Positions 19,009 to 29,079 of a stretch of DNA of 64,000 nt are shown here, one piece after another. The DNA lies in the NCBI GenBank assembly GCA_031772625.1, contig CM062805.1, forward strand, positions 800,485,119 to 800,549,118, read 5' to 3'. Position 1 is the first letter of the stretch, and every line of letters begins with the position of its first letter. A program made the position numbers and the translations under genes. A model generated the notes under the pieces. It searched no databases, had not been told where the DNA came from, and worked only from the letters and a program-made list of their open reading frames with translations. This DNA comes from Pinus tabuliformis (Eukaryota > Streptophyta > Pinopsida > Pinales > Pinaceae).

Positions 19009-20305
19009 AAGTGTGAGAGAAACCACCAGTGATGTCAATGGCTCTCAAAGTACCCAGTACAATCCATGAGATGTGAATAGATGTGTTGATGTCGAACATG
19101 TCATGGAATCCTTTAATCGAAGGTCAATGATGCAACCTATTGTCAAAGGCGAGAAACCTGCCATTGAGGCATGCAGATCCCAAGGTACTGACAATTTCTA
19201 GATCATCTTTCTAGATAATGAGCTGAAGTCGATAGAAGGTGATCCGTCACAGGCAAGCCCACAACATGAAATCATAGATCAAGTTGAAGAAATTTAGTTG
19301 CAAGGACTGACTCAGGGATGGTCAAGATGGATGATAGATATTTTGCAGATGAATGGCTTATTGGCAGTGACCTCTTGAACACATAACGACACAACAGATG
19401 GTTTGGTGACAATTGACCCAAAGTTAATACCCAGAAACCGGCTGAAGACTTTCAATGTGGTTTGATCAACTGTTAGGCAAAGGATTTCCCAACCCAAGTG
19501 AATAAAAGTGTCGTGTTCAAGAGTGGTTACAAAGTATGACAAATAGGCTCATTTTTCTCTCTTTTCCCCCACCATTTCTAGCAAGTACCTCTTTATTTTT
19601 GACAAGCTTGAGGAGGATAACATTTGCTTGATTATAAGCTCATCCTTCGGATGAGTCCAACTTAGTTTAAATTCGAACCCTAAGAAGGAGTGGTTCGTTC
19701 CTATTTATAATTGAACAGGTCCTTTACTATAGAATTTTAACGAGTCCAGTATAGGAGAAACTCGGTGTTTTTGAATTTTAGAGAGTCTGAAAAAACTTAA
19801 GAAGACTCCAGGGTTGACCTTTTTCGTAAATTTGTGTCTCCCAAGCCTGAAAAAGTATAAAATAATACTTGAGAGAACCGCTTGATCTTTACGACCAAGG
19901 AGTAATTTTCGTAATTAGTGCCCCTGATCCGAAAAAGTAAAAAAGCGATCAATGACATGTTGTTTTATAACCAATATCGAATTTGAAATGACAAAAATCC
20001 AACAATCTTTTCATGTTTTGACAGTCAGAAAAAGAGTTGTAAGTGCACCATCTTTTTAGTTCCATTTTAGCGAGTTAAAAAGAAAAATCGGCGATCTTTT
20101 CATGTTTTAGGAGTCAGAAAAGAGCTTAAAGGTGACTCTAAATGTTTTTTCATCGAAAATGATCGATTTTGCCTGAAAAATCTGTTATCCTGAACAAAAA
20201 TTGCAAACATTACTCATATCTGTTTGAGATGGATAAAAATGCTGCAAAAATTACCTTTCTAAAGTGAAACATAAACAAATTTACAATTCATTTATTCAAA
20301 AAACT
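19009..20305 (-). other. Element 2 3' noncoding region with hairpin array
   Basis: No gene. Homologous to 5040-6333 of element 1. It contains the conserved block (19603-19630, with one change, CAAATG for CATATG in sense) and the hairpin array (about 19725-20150). Many CpG sites of element 1 read TpG or CpA here, as expected for an older, methylated copy. Confidence 0.6.
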
Positions 20306-20312
20306 TATAAAA
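20306..20312 (+). promoter_or_regulatory. Putative TATA box of the element 2 PMD pseudogene
   Basis: TATAAAAA, 131 bp before the intron donor at 20437, exactly as in element 1. Confidence 0.5.
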
Positions 20313-20436
20313 AGGGCTTTCGTCAATTCATTTTTACTGTTTGAGATTTGGGTGAGAAAATAGTTCTTTTGCTCATAAACTTCCCGTGAAGATTGCGGAA
20401 AATCCATCCGTCGGAATCAAACTTCGTCTCCTCCAG

Positions 20437-20762
20437 GTAATCCACATCATCCGACTCTTTAATTTCAACCATTTCAATTTTTTTTTAGGGTTTTATTTGA
20501 TTTTTTAGAGGGTTTTTAGGCTAGAAACCCGCGCACGGGGGCCCGCAGGCATAACATTGGCAGCCTGCGGACCCCGACATTTTCTCAATGGAGAAAAAGT
20601 CAAGGGTCCACACCTTCCATGAAGGCAAGGTGCGGACCCACGCACTGTCTCTAATAGAGAGGGTGCGGACCCCGCAGCAAGGGTTTTTAACCCAAAAATT
20701 CTCAAAATTGACCCAAACAACTTAATTTCTTGCATTCTAATTTGCCTTTTTGTTGGATGTAG
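20437..20762 (+). other. 5'-UTR intron of the element 2 PMD pseudogene
   Basis: Donor CTCCAG|GTAATC, acceptor TTGGATGTAG|AG, 326 bp. The GC-rich interior aligns with the element 1 intron, but the repeated word is TGCGGACC (20566, 20631, 20664) rather than TGCGTCC. Confidence 0.6.
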
Positions 20763-20772
20763 AGTGTACATC

Positions 20773-21336
20773 ATGCTTGATTGGAAAGAATGGGAGCATG
20801 AGGACATGGATCTTGCCACATTGAATCACCAACCTTCGATCGATGCATTGAAGGCATGCGGCTTGTACAAATTCTGGGCCATACCTGGCATGAGGGCCTA
20901 GGCGGATTTCTTACAGTGGCTGGTAGACAGGTGGAGCATACAGGACCAGTACTTCTTCATTGGTGGCCACCGGCTCAAAATTGAGCCGGCAGATATATAC
21001 TTTTTGACTGGTTTGCCTAAGAGAGGTGAAGACTTGACTCTATTCGGGACTAGGCCAGGTGGCCAGTCTGTCGATAGCCTCTGGCTAGAGTTCTGCAACA
21101 GCCAGGCTAGAGACAAAGGGATAGACATTAAAACCATATCCCATCCTAAACTCATGGTGATCGCATTTACTGTTACCAGACTTTGGGGAGTGTCGCACTA
21201 CATATTGCCACCGGATCCAAGATGCAGATGGCAGTTGATTGCTTTCGAGGCACCATCTTCAACTGGTGCGATGCTGTGTTGGCTAATGTAAAAGGCCAAC
21301 TGACCAGAGCCAAGAACGGACAACTGAAGACCTTTT
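20773..21336 (+). pseudogene. Plant mobile domain pseudogene in element 2
   Basis: ATG at 20773 opens the same frame as the element 1 PMD gene (MLDW, NHQPSIDALKACGLYKFW, FLTGLPKRGEDL, GTRPGGQS). An early TAG (about 20899, where element 1 has CAG) and a frameshift near 21193 break it. The frame ends at ~21336, where the sequence jumps into an LTR, so about the last third and exon 2 are lost. Roughly two thirds of residues match element 1 by eye. It is a dead copy but useful for comparison: promoter, first intron and start codon are conserved in position. Confidence 0.85.
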
Positions 21337-22144
21337 CACACAGAATGAGTTGATCTTGCGAACAAGATAGACCTTCCTACAATCTAACGATATCTAGTGA
21401 CAAGCAAGCCAATCAAAAACTATCTTTCTCTAAATATGCATTTATAAACAAAGGAAAACAAGTGTTTAGGCCTACCTTGGGTCCAATGCAAGTTTGTGGA
21501 AGCCTTGCTCCTTTGATCCAAATGAGCTCCCTCGTTGCGAATCTGCAAACACAAACAATCAAACAAATTAAATAGCACCTGAAAAGCCAATATCATAAAG
21601 CATATCTAACATGATGATCAAGGAATTCATGAAACAAATGACATATGACAATTTGTTGAGAAAACTGAATCTAATTGTATTAATTCAAATGAAAGAAGAA
21701 CTTTACAACCTGTGCCTTGATGCTGTACAAGCTCCTCCCAGGGTCCAACAAGAAGTCTCCTCTACTTTGACAAGTTTCACTCTCTTCCCAATGAAGCCAA
21801 AAAGGTATGTGATCTCTCCTCTCAAGCTTAACTAGGAAGTCTCAATTCCACCAGCATTTACCCTCAAAAATGTTCAGCTTCTAACCTCTCTAGCAACTAG
21901 CCCAATGCCTTAATTTATAGTGCAATGGAGGGAAGTTACTAGGTCCTCCTTCAAAGGGATAAAGTCCTCCTTCAAAGGGATAGCTCCTCTCATCAAGGGA
22001 TTAGCTCCTTCTCTTTTGGGATGCATGAACCACCTAAGAGCGACCAATCCACGTCAAAATTCCTTCTAGAATCATCTAGAATTAACCCAAAGTGAGTTTT
22101 TTAGAATAAACTTGCGCCTTTTTGACTTTCACAAGGGTCTGCAC
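21337..22144 (-). repeat. Element 2 5' LTR, left part
   Basis: Starts near 21337 with TTCACACAGAATGAGTTG, aligning with the element 1 LTR start (TGTCACACGGAATTGG). A TATA box lies near 21906 on the minus strand. It is interrupted at TGCAC (22140-22144) by element 3. It directly abuts the PMD pseudogene, which implies an internal deletion. Confidence 0.75.
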
Positions 22145-23208
22145 TGTTATAGACATTTTTGTGCCTTACAGCATTGAGCATGAAATTTCCATAATCTAAG
22201 GGATCCAAAGTCCCTAAACATGTTGTTCCTATCCCTAGAGGAACAAGGCTAACAAACCACAGCAATTCACAGAAGTTCTCCACCTGAAACTGCTCAAAAA
22301 CAAGTCAATTCAGGATCATTTCAGTGGCTACACTAGCTGTTTGCGCTGAATGTCAAAGCCAACACTGGCTACCTGCATTGAATGTCAACTGGAACAAAGG
22401 CTACCTGCACTGAACGAGAGTGGACAAGTGGCAGGCTCATTTCTCAAGGTGTCAAAACCCAGGAAGCTTCCAAAATGACACTTACCTCAGGGAATTCGAC
22501 TGGTGGTGAGTAAGAGGTTCCAAATCTCCAAGTGGAAGCAAGAACCTCCAAGTGGACTCAAGAACTGACAGAGGGAGAGGACACTAGTCAGATCTCAAGC
22601 TGACTCATCCTCTCTCCAAACATCTATATATGGATCTCTCCTCCATGAGATCTAGAGGTTGGAATTTTGTTATTGCAAAGAATTGTTGTTGGTTTGAGAC
22701 TAGAATCATTGGGTGCTTAATGCTTTGAAGGGGCTGAAGATAGGAATTCCATTTGCTAGGAAGGAGATGCTGGATTGGAGCCCTCTGGGTTGTATCTCTT
22801 CCTGAACCTTGTTATTCATCAATAAAGCTATCTTGGTTTCTCCTATATGCTGATGTATTTTGATGTATGAATGTATTAGTGTATTTGGTTTATTTCTAAT
22901 CCGAAACTAGTTATGAATGTGAATATCTGTCTTTGTGTAGTGTTCTTCTCTTGTCGCAAGTAGCTGTTCTCTTGTGATCTTGTAGGAAGTTGAAGCTGGA
23001 TAAGCAAGAAGGCAAGTAGCTGTGAACACCCAAAGAGAAGAGATACCGGATCGAGGGACAAACGGAAGACACTGGTAAGTCTATTGATCTCTCTTCTTTC
23101 ACATTTCATAAAGGAAGAAACCAGCATAGCTGTACTCTTTTGTTGCTAAGGCACTGTCACACCTTAGGTGGATAGGATCGTCCTGCATAGGCATTTTTCC
23201 CCACAACA
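22145..23208 (+). repeat. Element 3 5' LTR
   Basis: TGTTATAGAC to CCCCACAACA. TATATATGG near 22625 is the likely TATA box. Words of the form CTGCGCTGAA occur at 22342-22415, two of them with the CpG mutated relative to the 3' LTR. Confidence 0.93.
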
Positions 23209-23211
23209 AAT

Positions 23212-23228
23212 TGGCGAATCACTGGGGA
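23212..23228 (+). promoter_or_regulatory. Primer binding site of element 3
   Basis: TGGCGAATCACTGGGGA, three bases after the LTR. It is a variant of the arginine-type site in element 1, one base shorter in the middle. Confidence 0.65.
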
Positions 23229-24929
23229 CATTTTTTTAGTCATTTTATTTATGTTTCTATCATTGTTTGCATCATATACTTGACAGCAACAATCAAACTG
23301 CATCTTTCCCGGGTGCAAAGTAGAAAGTTGCTGCTTTGATCCAATTGCTGGACTTGTCTATGATCTGAACAATGGATTCACAAATGATTTGATGATCCTT
23401 GTGATAGATATTAGTAGCCCTTCAAAGCATCCCTTTTATTACACCTTTCTTGTTGCTTTTATTTGGCCTAAAACAGTGAATTAAAGAGCAATTTGTGACC
23501 CAGAACCTGAGGGAAACGAGAGTTTCTCCTTCAGCGCAGACCCAGTGAAGGGATTCTGCATTTCAACGCAAGTCCCGTGAAGGCTACCTGCGCTGAATGT
23601 CAAAACCCCTATGTTGAGGTTGCGTTGAACCAGTTTGTCCTTGTGCAACTGGGGTTCTCTACTCTCTTTTGCCTTGTTTTGATCTCTAATTTTTGCAGCC
23701 TGTAACCAGCATAGGTACCAGTCTGATAACCCCTTTTCTTTGCTTGGATTCCGCCTCCTTTTGTACAAAAATACTGTGAGTGTTTTTATGTGTTTGTGGC
23801 GTAATTTACAGTTTTCCTTTGCATGAGTGAAATAGTCATCCTGTAGCCTTTGATTCAAATCTGATTGATTGTGATCTTAGAAGAGAGTTAATTGGCTGTT
23901 TGCAGATTGATTATACATTTGCTTTTGCTTATTGGTTTGAGTTTGTCTCTTTTAAGTGTCAAAACAAGTCTTTATTTCGAAAATCGTTAAGTGTTGTAAT
24001 CTCTTATATCTTCTCTGGTTTCGAAAAAGTAAACTTGTTTGTATTGATCATTTAAAAGCAAATTCAAAGTTGTACAAAAAGCTTTCTTTGTAGGCATCAA
24101 TACTAAGAAAGCAGAAAACAAACACCTGCATTGTGCATTTGCATTTGATAGTTTGCATGTTGGATTTAGGAAAAGTGCATTAGAGTGTGCTGATTGCTCT
24201 TTGAGAAAAGATGGTGTCTTTCTTTTCCCTTAGTATCTAGGATTTTCAAAGTTGAAAAGATATAAAGCTTGCTTATCATCTTTAGACTGCATTTAGGAAT
24301 TTGTATCATACATCTCGTGGTGAACCTTGAAAGACAAACTTTAAAAAGATCAACCTAAAATAAATTGAATGAACTTAACAACGCTTTGTAACATAACGCA
24401 CAACATAGAGGTCTAGGCTAGAGACGTGTTCCGGCGTCGTTAAGCCTGGTGACTGTCGATCTCGTGGATGGTGGGTGATTCCTCCTGAGGGACGATAGCG
24501 CCAGTACGGATTGTACTCCCACGTACCGTCGTGTATATATTAGGAGACCCCGATAGGCATAAAACCTTTATCCTTAGGAAGCCGTGTCGGCCGCCCTACT
24601 GATCGCAATGCACTGAACACAGCATTCAGGAAGATCGACCGCCTGTACCCTAAAAAGTATTCTGCGGTTTTGCGAAAAGTTTGGCACACCCTCTACCTAG
24701 AACTCCAGAGCAGTTCCTTTTGGCCTTTTTCAGACTCTATAACAGAAAAAGTCCATCCGAGCATTTGTCACTTCGGGCTTGTTAAAACATCGAAGGAGAC
24801 TAGAGTCATCTTTAGCTTTTTCTCGACTCTTTAAAACTGAAAAATCAAGTTGTGTCTAAAGCGTCGTTAAAATTTATTTTAAACGGAACAATCACCCTTT
24901 ATTTCCTGCGTTGATCTTTAGGTTGAAAT
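23229..24929 (+). other. 5' leader of element 3
   Basis: 1.7 kb without a convincing gene. It holds a word cluster (23530-23630), a ~260-bp block at 24400-24660 that is strongly conserved in element 4 (54885-55140), hairpin-array units (24715-24890) and a 3' splice-site-like TTGATCTTTAG just before the gag ATG. Confidence 0.6.
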
Positions 24930-25925
24930 ATGGAGCACACCAACCAAGGAATTCCCCTTGGTGGAAATCCTAGTCCCTTCTCCTCTTGGGGAGATGTTGG
25001 TGCACCCCACATGGCCACATTGTCGCTTCCAGGACTGACAATTGGCCTACCAGTCTGGCTCTTTTCAACCAATGTCGTTCAGAATACCACCATTCCTGAA
25101 CAGTCGAGTCAACATTTAGACCAGGCCAGAGTTGCCAACCAACCTTCTACCTCATCTAACTCTTCCTCTCCTCCTTCCTCTTCACTTGACGGAACTGGTA
25201 AAGCAAAAAACCAAGTTCCTAAGGAGAAGAAGGAAAAGAAGAAGAAAGAGAAGAAGAAGAAGGAGCCAAAGGCGACTGGGGGCAAACAAGTGTCGTCTGA
25301 CAAAAATCCACACATAGCACTGACCAGGCATAAATCGCCATGTGTCATATGCAAGGGAGACCATTTCCACAGAGATTGTCCCTATATCCCTCGAATACTA
25401 AGGGACTGGTCTCCCCGTTTGCACAATTCGGTAGCATCAACCTCTGATAGCCATGTTGACTGCTCACCGTCGACTAGTGAAAGTGAAGTCCCAGGACAGA
25501 GAGGGAAAGCTAGATTTCCCTGCAAACTGTGTGAAGGCGATCCCGCCATCCACCGTTGTCCCTTCTTAGACGAGGCTAAAAGAGTTCTGGAAGATCGCTC
25601 GATTCTACGAGCGCAACTTCCTCCTGGATATCAAAAACTCCTGCCAAGTCCTTCACTAGTCGAGAACCCGGCTGGCCCGCCCAGGTGGTCAGCCGAAGCA
25701 CCTATGATTGAAGATGAACCTTCTGGATCCATGCCTGACGAAAGTCAAAAGGTTGAGACGGCAGTTGACCCGGTTTTGCCTTCAGAGGCTCTATCTTCGA
25801 ATGATACCATCACAGAGGAGAATAAAGACGACGCCGTCCAAATTCTCTTCATCAACACTAACTCTGATGAACAAGGGGGCAATGCCCCCATTCCTTTATC
25901 GCAGGAAGGAAGTTCGTCAGAGTGA
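24930..25925 (+). CDS. Gag-like nucleocapsid protein of element 3, capsid domain missing
   Basis: 331 residues from ATG 24930. The N-terminus (MEHTNQGIPLGGNP) is followed by a Ser-rich stretch, a Lys/Glu run (~91-112) and a zinc knuckle CVICKGDHFHRDC (~137-149). A second, altered knuckle follows, CKLCEGDPAIHRC (~198-210), in which the usual His is Pro. The capsid-type gag domain present in elements 1 and 4 is absent. The tail is acidic and Ser/Pro-rich. It ends in TGA and the protease follows in the same frame. The K/E run is low complexity and may be slippage-prone. It probably binds RNA; particle assembly would need gag from another element. Confidence 0.75.
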   Translation: MEHTNQGIPLGGNPSPFSSWGDVGAPHMATLSLPGLTIGLPVWLFSTNVVQNTTIPEQSSQHLDQARVANQPSTSSNSSSPPSSSLDGTGKAKNQVPKEKKEKKKKEKKKKEPKATGGKQVSSDKNPHIALTRHKSPCVICKGDHFHRDCPYIPRILRDWSPRLHNSVASTSDSHVDCSPSTSESEVPGQRGKARFPCKLCEGDPAIHRCPFLDEAKRVLEDRSILRAQLPPGYQKLLPSPSLVENPAGPPRWSAEAPMIEDEPSGSMPDESQKVETAVDPVLPSEALSSNDTITEENKDDAVQILFINTNSDEQGGNAPIPLSQEGSSSE

Positions 25926-26498
25926 TATCCAGCCGTCTATTCGGTCCCACCACCAAGCAACCTGGTTGTGTCCTTTGACTGGAACCAACTAGGCAGACCC
26001 CGATTGCCAGCAAGCATACCATTCAGGATTATCGTTCAAATCTACAGAATGGTGATGGTTGGCACTATCATTGATGAGGGGGCATCTGTGCGTATCCTTT
26101 CCTCTATTTCTTGGAAAGCACTTGGTTCGCCAATGCTTTTACCTGAAATGAGAAATCTATCAGGTTTTGATAAAGGAACCAGTCGACCTTTAGGGATCCT
26201 CCCCAATGTGCCCATAACATTGAAAGGGAAGACCGTTCAAATGAATGTGATGGTCGTTCAAGGACCCTTGGATTATAACCTACTCCTTGGACGAGACTAT
26301 ATATATTGCATGAGAGCCATCGTCTCCTCACTCTTTAGAGTAATGTGTTTTCCGCACGAAGGAAGAGTGGTCAAGCTCGTGGACCAACTTTCATTTCCTG
26401 GATCACGCATCGCAAATAGTCATGTACCATCCCTAAAAGGTCTATTCACGCAAGAAGTGTCTCAACCCACGGTTCGTCCTCCTGATGAGCGCGAGTAA
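25926..26498 (+). CDS. Retroviral-type aspartic protease of element 3
   Basis: In frame with the gag frame after a single TGA. The open region runs from 25926, and the first ATG is at 25968. The protease core has IIDEGASVRILS (usual DTG/DSG replaced by DEG), a flap region GKTVQMNVMVVQGP, and the second signature YNLLLGRDY. The C-terminal half matches element 1 residues ~1135-1245. The protein ends 25 residues later without any RT. It is expressed either by readthrough of the UGA or not at all. Confidence 0.8.
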   Translation, partial: YPAVYSVPPPSNLVVSFDWNQLGRPRLPASIPFRIIVQIYRMVMVGTIIDEGASVRILSSISWKALGSPMLLPEMRNLSGFDKGTSRPLGILPNVPITLKGKTVQMNVMVVQGPLDYNLLLGRDYIYCMRAIVSSLFRVMCFPHEGRVVKLVDQLSFPGSRIANSHVPSLKGLFTQEVSQPTVRPPDERE

Positions 26499-27015
26499 TC
26501 CGGGAGGATATGACTGGAACCCAGGGGGCATGCGTCCTGGTCTGCTTCGGCAGGGAAACTTTGGGTATAGAGTAGGTTTCCGCGGGAGAATATGACTAGT
26601 CTATACCCCGTCCGTCTAGGAAGAGGGTTATTCTAGAATAAGATTCTTTTGTCAAAGTTATGTGAGAGGGTGGGCTACGTTGCTCACCTTTGTCTATTTC
26701 GGTAGACATTGCTGAGGAAGTGTCTTGTTTGAAAGATTAACGAGACAATCTTTGGGTAACCTGAAAGAGGTAGGCCTCTCTCGGTGAAACGAAAGTTTTG
26801 ACAGAAATGAAGTAGGGGTAACTTTGAAATCATACTCTATACCTGGAGGCATGCAAACCTTTTGGAGTGCAAGCAAAGAGCGGTTATTTATCTGTTTTTT
26901 AGGTTAGTCGTTTCCTAACTTGCATAAAGAAAGGATGCGGAGCAAAGCTTCGTGAGATGAAGCTCCATAAAAAATAGAATCTCAATGAGACACTCTTATC
27001 ATATGACTGGTAAAT

Positions 27016-27230
27016 CGAGCAGTTTTAGCACAAAGTTCATGCTCGTTAAAAAATAAACGCAAGATTCGAGCAGTTTTAGCATAAAGTTCATGCTCGTTAA
27101 AAAATAAACGCAAGATTCGAGCAGTTTTAGCACAAAGTTCATGCTCGTTAAAAAATAAACGCGAGATCCGAGCAGTTTTAACGCGGACTTCATGCTCGTT
27201 AAAAAATAAACATAAGCAATGAGCAGGTGT
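27016..27230 (+). repeat. Tandem 51-bp repeat, about four copies
   Basis: Copies start at 27016, 27067, 27118 and 27169, with a degenerate fifth. Each reads CGAGCA, ~18 nt, TGCTCG, TTAAAAAATAAAC: a perfect 6-bp stem followed by the same TTAAAA tail seen in the hairpin array. Element 4 has two diverged copies at 59445-59545. Confidence 0.9.
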
Positions 27231-27499
27231 TTCCACCAACGTTTAAGCTCATTTTAAAATAAAAAATGAACCTATCCCGGTAAATAACCACTGTGAATGT
27301 AATATCATCAGCCATTAAAGCCTTGGTTGTGTTTGCACCGTCACCTCCACTTTTCATTTGGCCGATCGTTCACCTCCATATGATTGTTTACCCATTTTGA
27401 GGACAGCTGCGAAGAGTGATTTCACCTAGCCATCCTTGTGACACTGCTGTGATTGGAGAATTCCAACCTGTACCTGGAATCAGCTGCTATCCCTGTTTA

Positions 27500-27935
27500 T
27501 CACTAGTTCCTCAAAAGACGAGTCTTCTTTAAGCTCTTTTCAACTAACTCGTAAAATATGAAAAGATTGCCGAGTTTTGGCCTTCCAGCTCGTTAAAGCG
27601 ACCGGAAGAGCTATCCCTCCTCTAGATTTTAATCTTTTTGGACCTGAGGGATTATTGCACAAAAAGATCGAGCGCTTGTTTTATTTGGCTCGTTAAAACT
27701 ATCGAAAACTCATCCCTTCTGTATTGTTTTATACTTTTTCGGACTTAAGGGATTAGATGACGAAAAAGGACTTTTGGAGTTAACTTTATGTACCTTTTCA
27801 GACTCTCTAAAAATGAAAAGGACCGAGTTATCCTTGTCGTAAGACTCGTTAAAATCATTAAATAGCAACAAACTTGTCTTTAGACGAGAACAAGTTTCAC
27901 TATCGCTAGGCTCGTTAAAACATAGCGATGGGCTT
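27500..27935 (+). repeat. Hairpin array, element 3
   Basis: Successive stems with unrelated sequences: ATCTTTTTG/CAAAAAGAT (27632, 27660), CTTTTTCG/CGAAAAAG (27734, 27761), CCTTTTC/GAAAAGG (27793, 27815), AACTTGT/ACAAGTT (27871, 27890) and ATCGCTA/TAGCGAT (27902, 27923). Loops repeat the motif ACTCGTTAAAA or a variant. Confidence 0.7.
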
Positions 27936-27957
27936 GCCTGAAGGGCAGGTTATAGAA

Positions 27958-28007
27958 CAAGCATATGTTATCCTCCTCAAGCTTGACAAAAATAAAGAGG
28001 TACTGGT
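27958..28007 (+). promoter_or_regulatory. Conserved 3'-region block (element 3 copy)
   Basis: Same core as at 1408. The next ~20 nt (GAGGTACTGGTCAGCAATGA) match element 4. Confidence 0.55.
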
Positions 28008-29064
28008 CAGCAATGACTGGGGAAAAATTGGGAAAAACTAAAGAAAACTTTGATGGTAGCAAGTCGCTCTTGAACATGACACTTTTCCTCCGTACCACAA
28101 TCGCGTTGGGTTGTTTCATTCACCGGTCACATCCATGGTCTCGCCATACCATCCATATTTGGGGTAATGCTACCGATCCATCGTATCAGTGTCACCATAT
28201 GTTCAAGAGAAGTCGTTCAGAAAAGTCAACCGTGTCCCATCCACTGCCATACATTATCCTTCATCCTTTCATGACCGCCACCCTGAATCATATGTCACAG
28301 ATCATTTTCACCTCCATTAAAATCATTAGCTCCGTTCCGTGTCACTGATGTGGGATTCATTAAGGCCCTCCTGTGACGGATCGCTTCTTGTCAACATCAG
28401 CTCATTATCCAAGAAGTTGATCTAGGAACAACCCCTTCAGTACTTTGAAGCTTGCATGCCACAATGGCAAGTTTCTCACTTCCGGCGATAGGTATACATC
28501 AATGACCTTCGACCGAAATATTTTGCGTGGTGTTCGACGCCAAGTCCTTTATTCACACCACGTGAATTGTACTGCAGTACCTTGAGGGTCATTATCATTA
28601 TCGGTGATTCCTCTCGCGCTTGTTAACGGTTTTCATCATTGACCGGTAATCAAGCGATGTCTTTCCATGTTCGACTTCAGAACATTTCTCACATGGATCG
28701 ACTTGTACTTAGAGTGAAGATCGAATGAGTTTGAAGACCCCAGATCTAGTCTCATCCATCCGGGCTGTGATATATATTCAGGAAAGATAAAGACATTGAG
28801 ATGTACATCATTGCAGCAGATAATCATCCTACTCAAAGGATGATAGTTTCATCAAAATTATCGGTCTACCATCAGACGATTGTCTGTTCTATGTACAGAA
28901 AAATGTATTTATAAAGCTGAGCATGGGAATGCCCGCCTCAGCTAGATCATGAAAGCAGTATGAAAAATAATGTATTGTATTGTATCTTATTACAGGTCTC
29001 TTCTAAGCATTGGATGAACTTCGGATCCCCCTGATAAAGCATTTTGCCCGATAAACAGCCTCAT

Positions 29065-29079
29065 ACTTTACGGGGCAAC
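29065..29079 (+). promoter_or_regulatory. Polypurine tract of element 3, altered
   Basis: ACTTTACGGGGCAAC precedes the 3' LTR. Compared with the other elements a pyrimidine interrupts the G-run, probably a mutation after insertion. Confidence 0.65.

Larger units (their letters stand above)
19009..22144 (-). mobile_element. Element 2: older Tat-type element, internally deleted (left part)
   Basis: Minus-strand element whose 3' end lies outside the window. It shows a 3' noncoding region matching element 1 (from 5040 on), the conserved block (19603-19630), a hairpin array, a decayed antisense PMD gene, and then directly a 5' LTR. Pol, gag, second RNase H and leader are missing. The LTR is cut at 22144 by element 3 and resumes at 30149-30386. 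It holds element 0 at its left side. Confidence 0.75.
26499..29064 (+). other. Element 3 3' noncoding region
   Basis: No gene. It begins with a polypurine-tract-like GGGGGCATGC (26524), then tandem 51-bp repeats (27016-27230), a hairpin array (27500-27935), the conserved block (27958-28007) and ~1 kb unannotated sequence homologous to element 4 (60260-61330). Confidence 0.7.

Noticed and set aside
24930-25370. Frames opposite or shifted to the element 3 gag over the Lys/Glu run
   Set aside because: A purine-rich codon run opens all frames by chance. Only the frame with zinc knuckles is supported.
27016-27230. Regular repeat with spacers, CRISPR-like at first sight
   Set aside because: The 51-bp units are continuous tandem repeats with nearly identical 'spacers', in a plant retrotransposon. 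The unit is the hairpin motif of the family.
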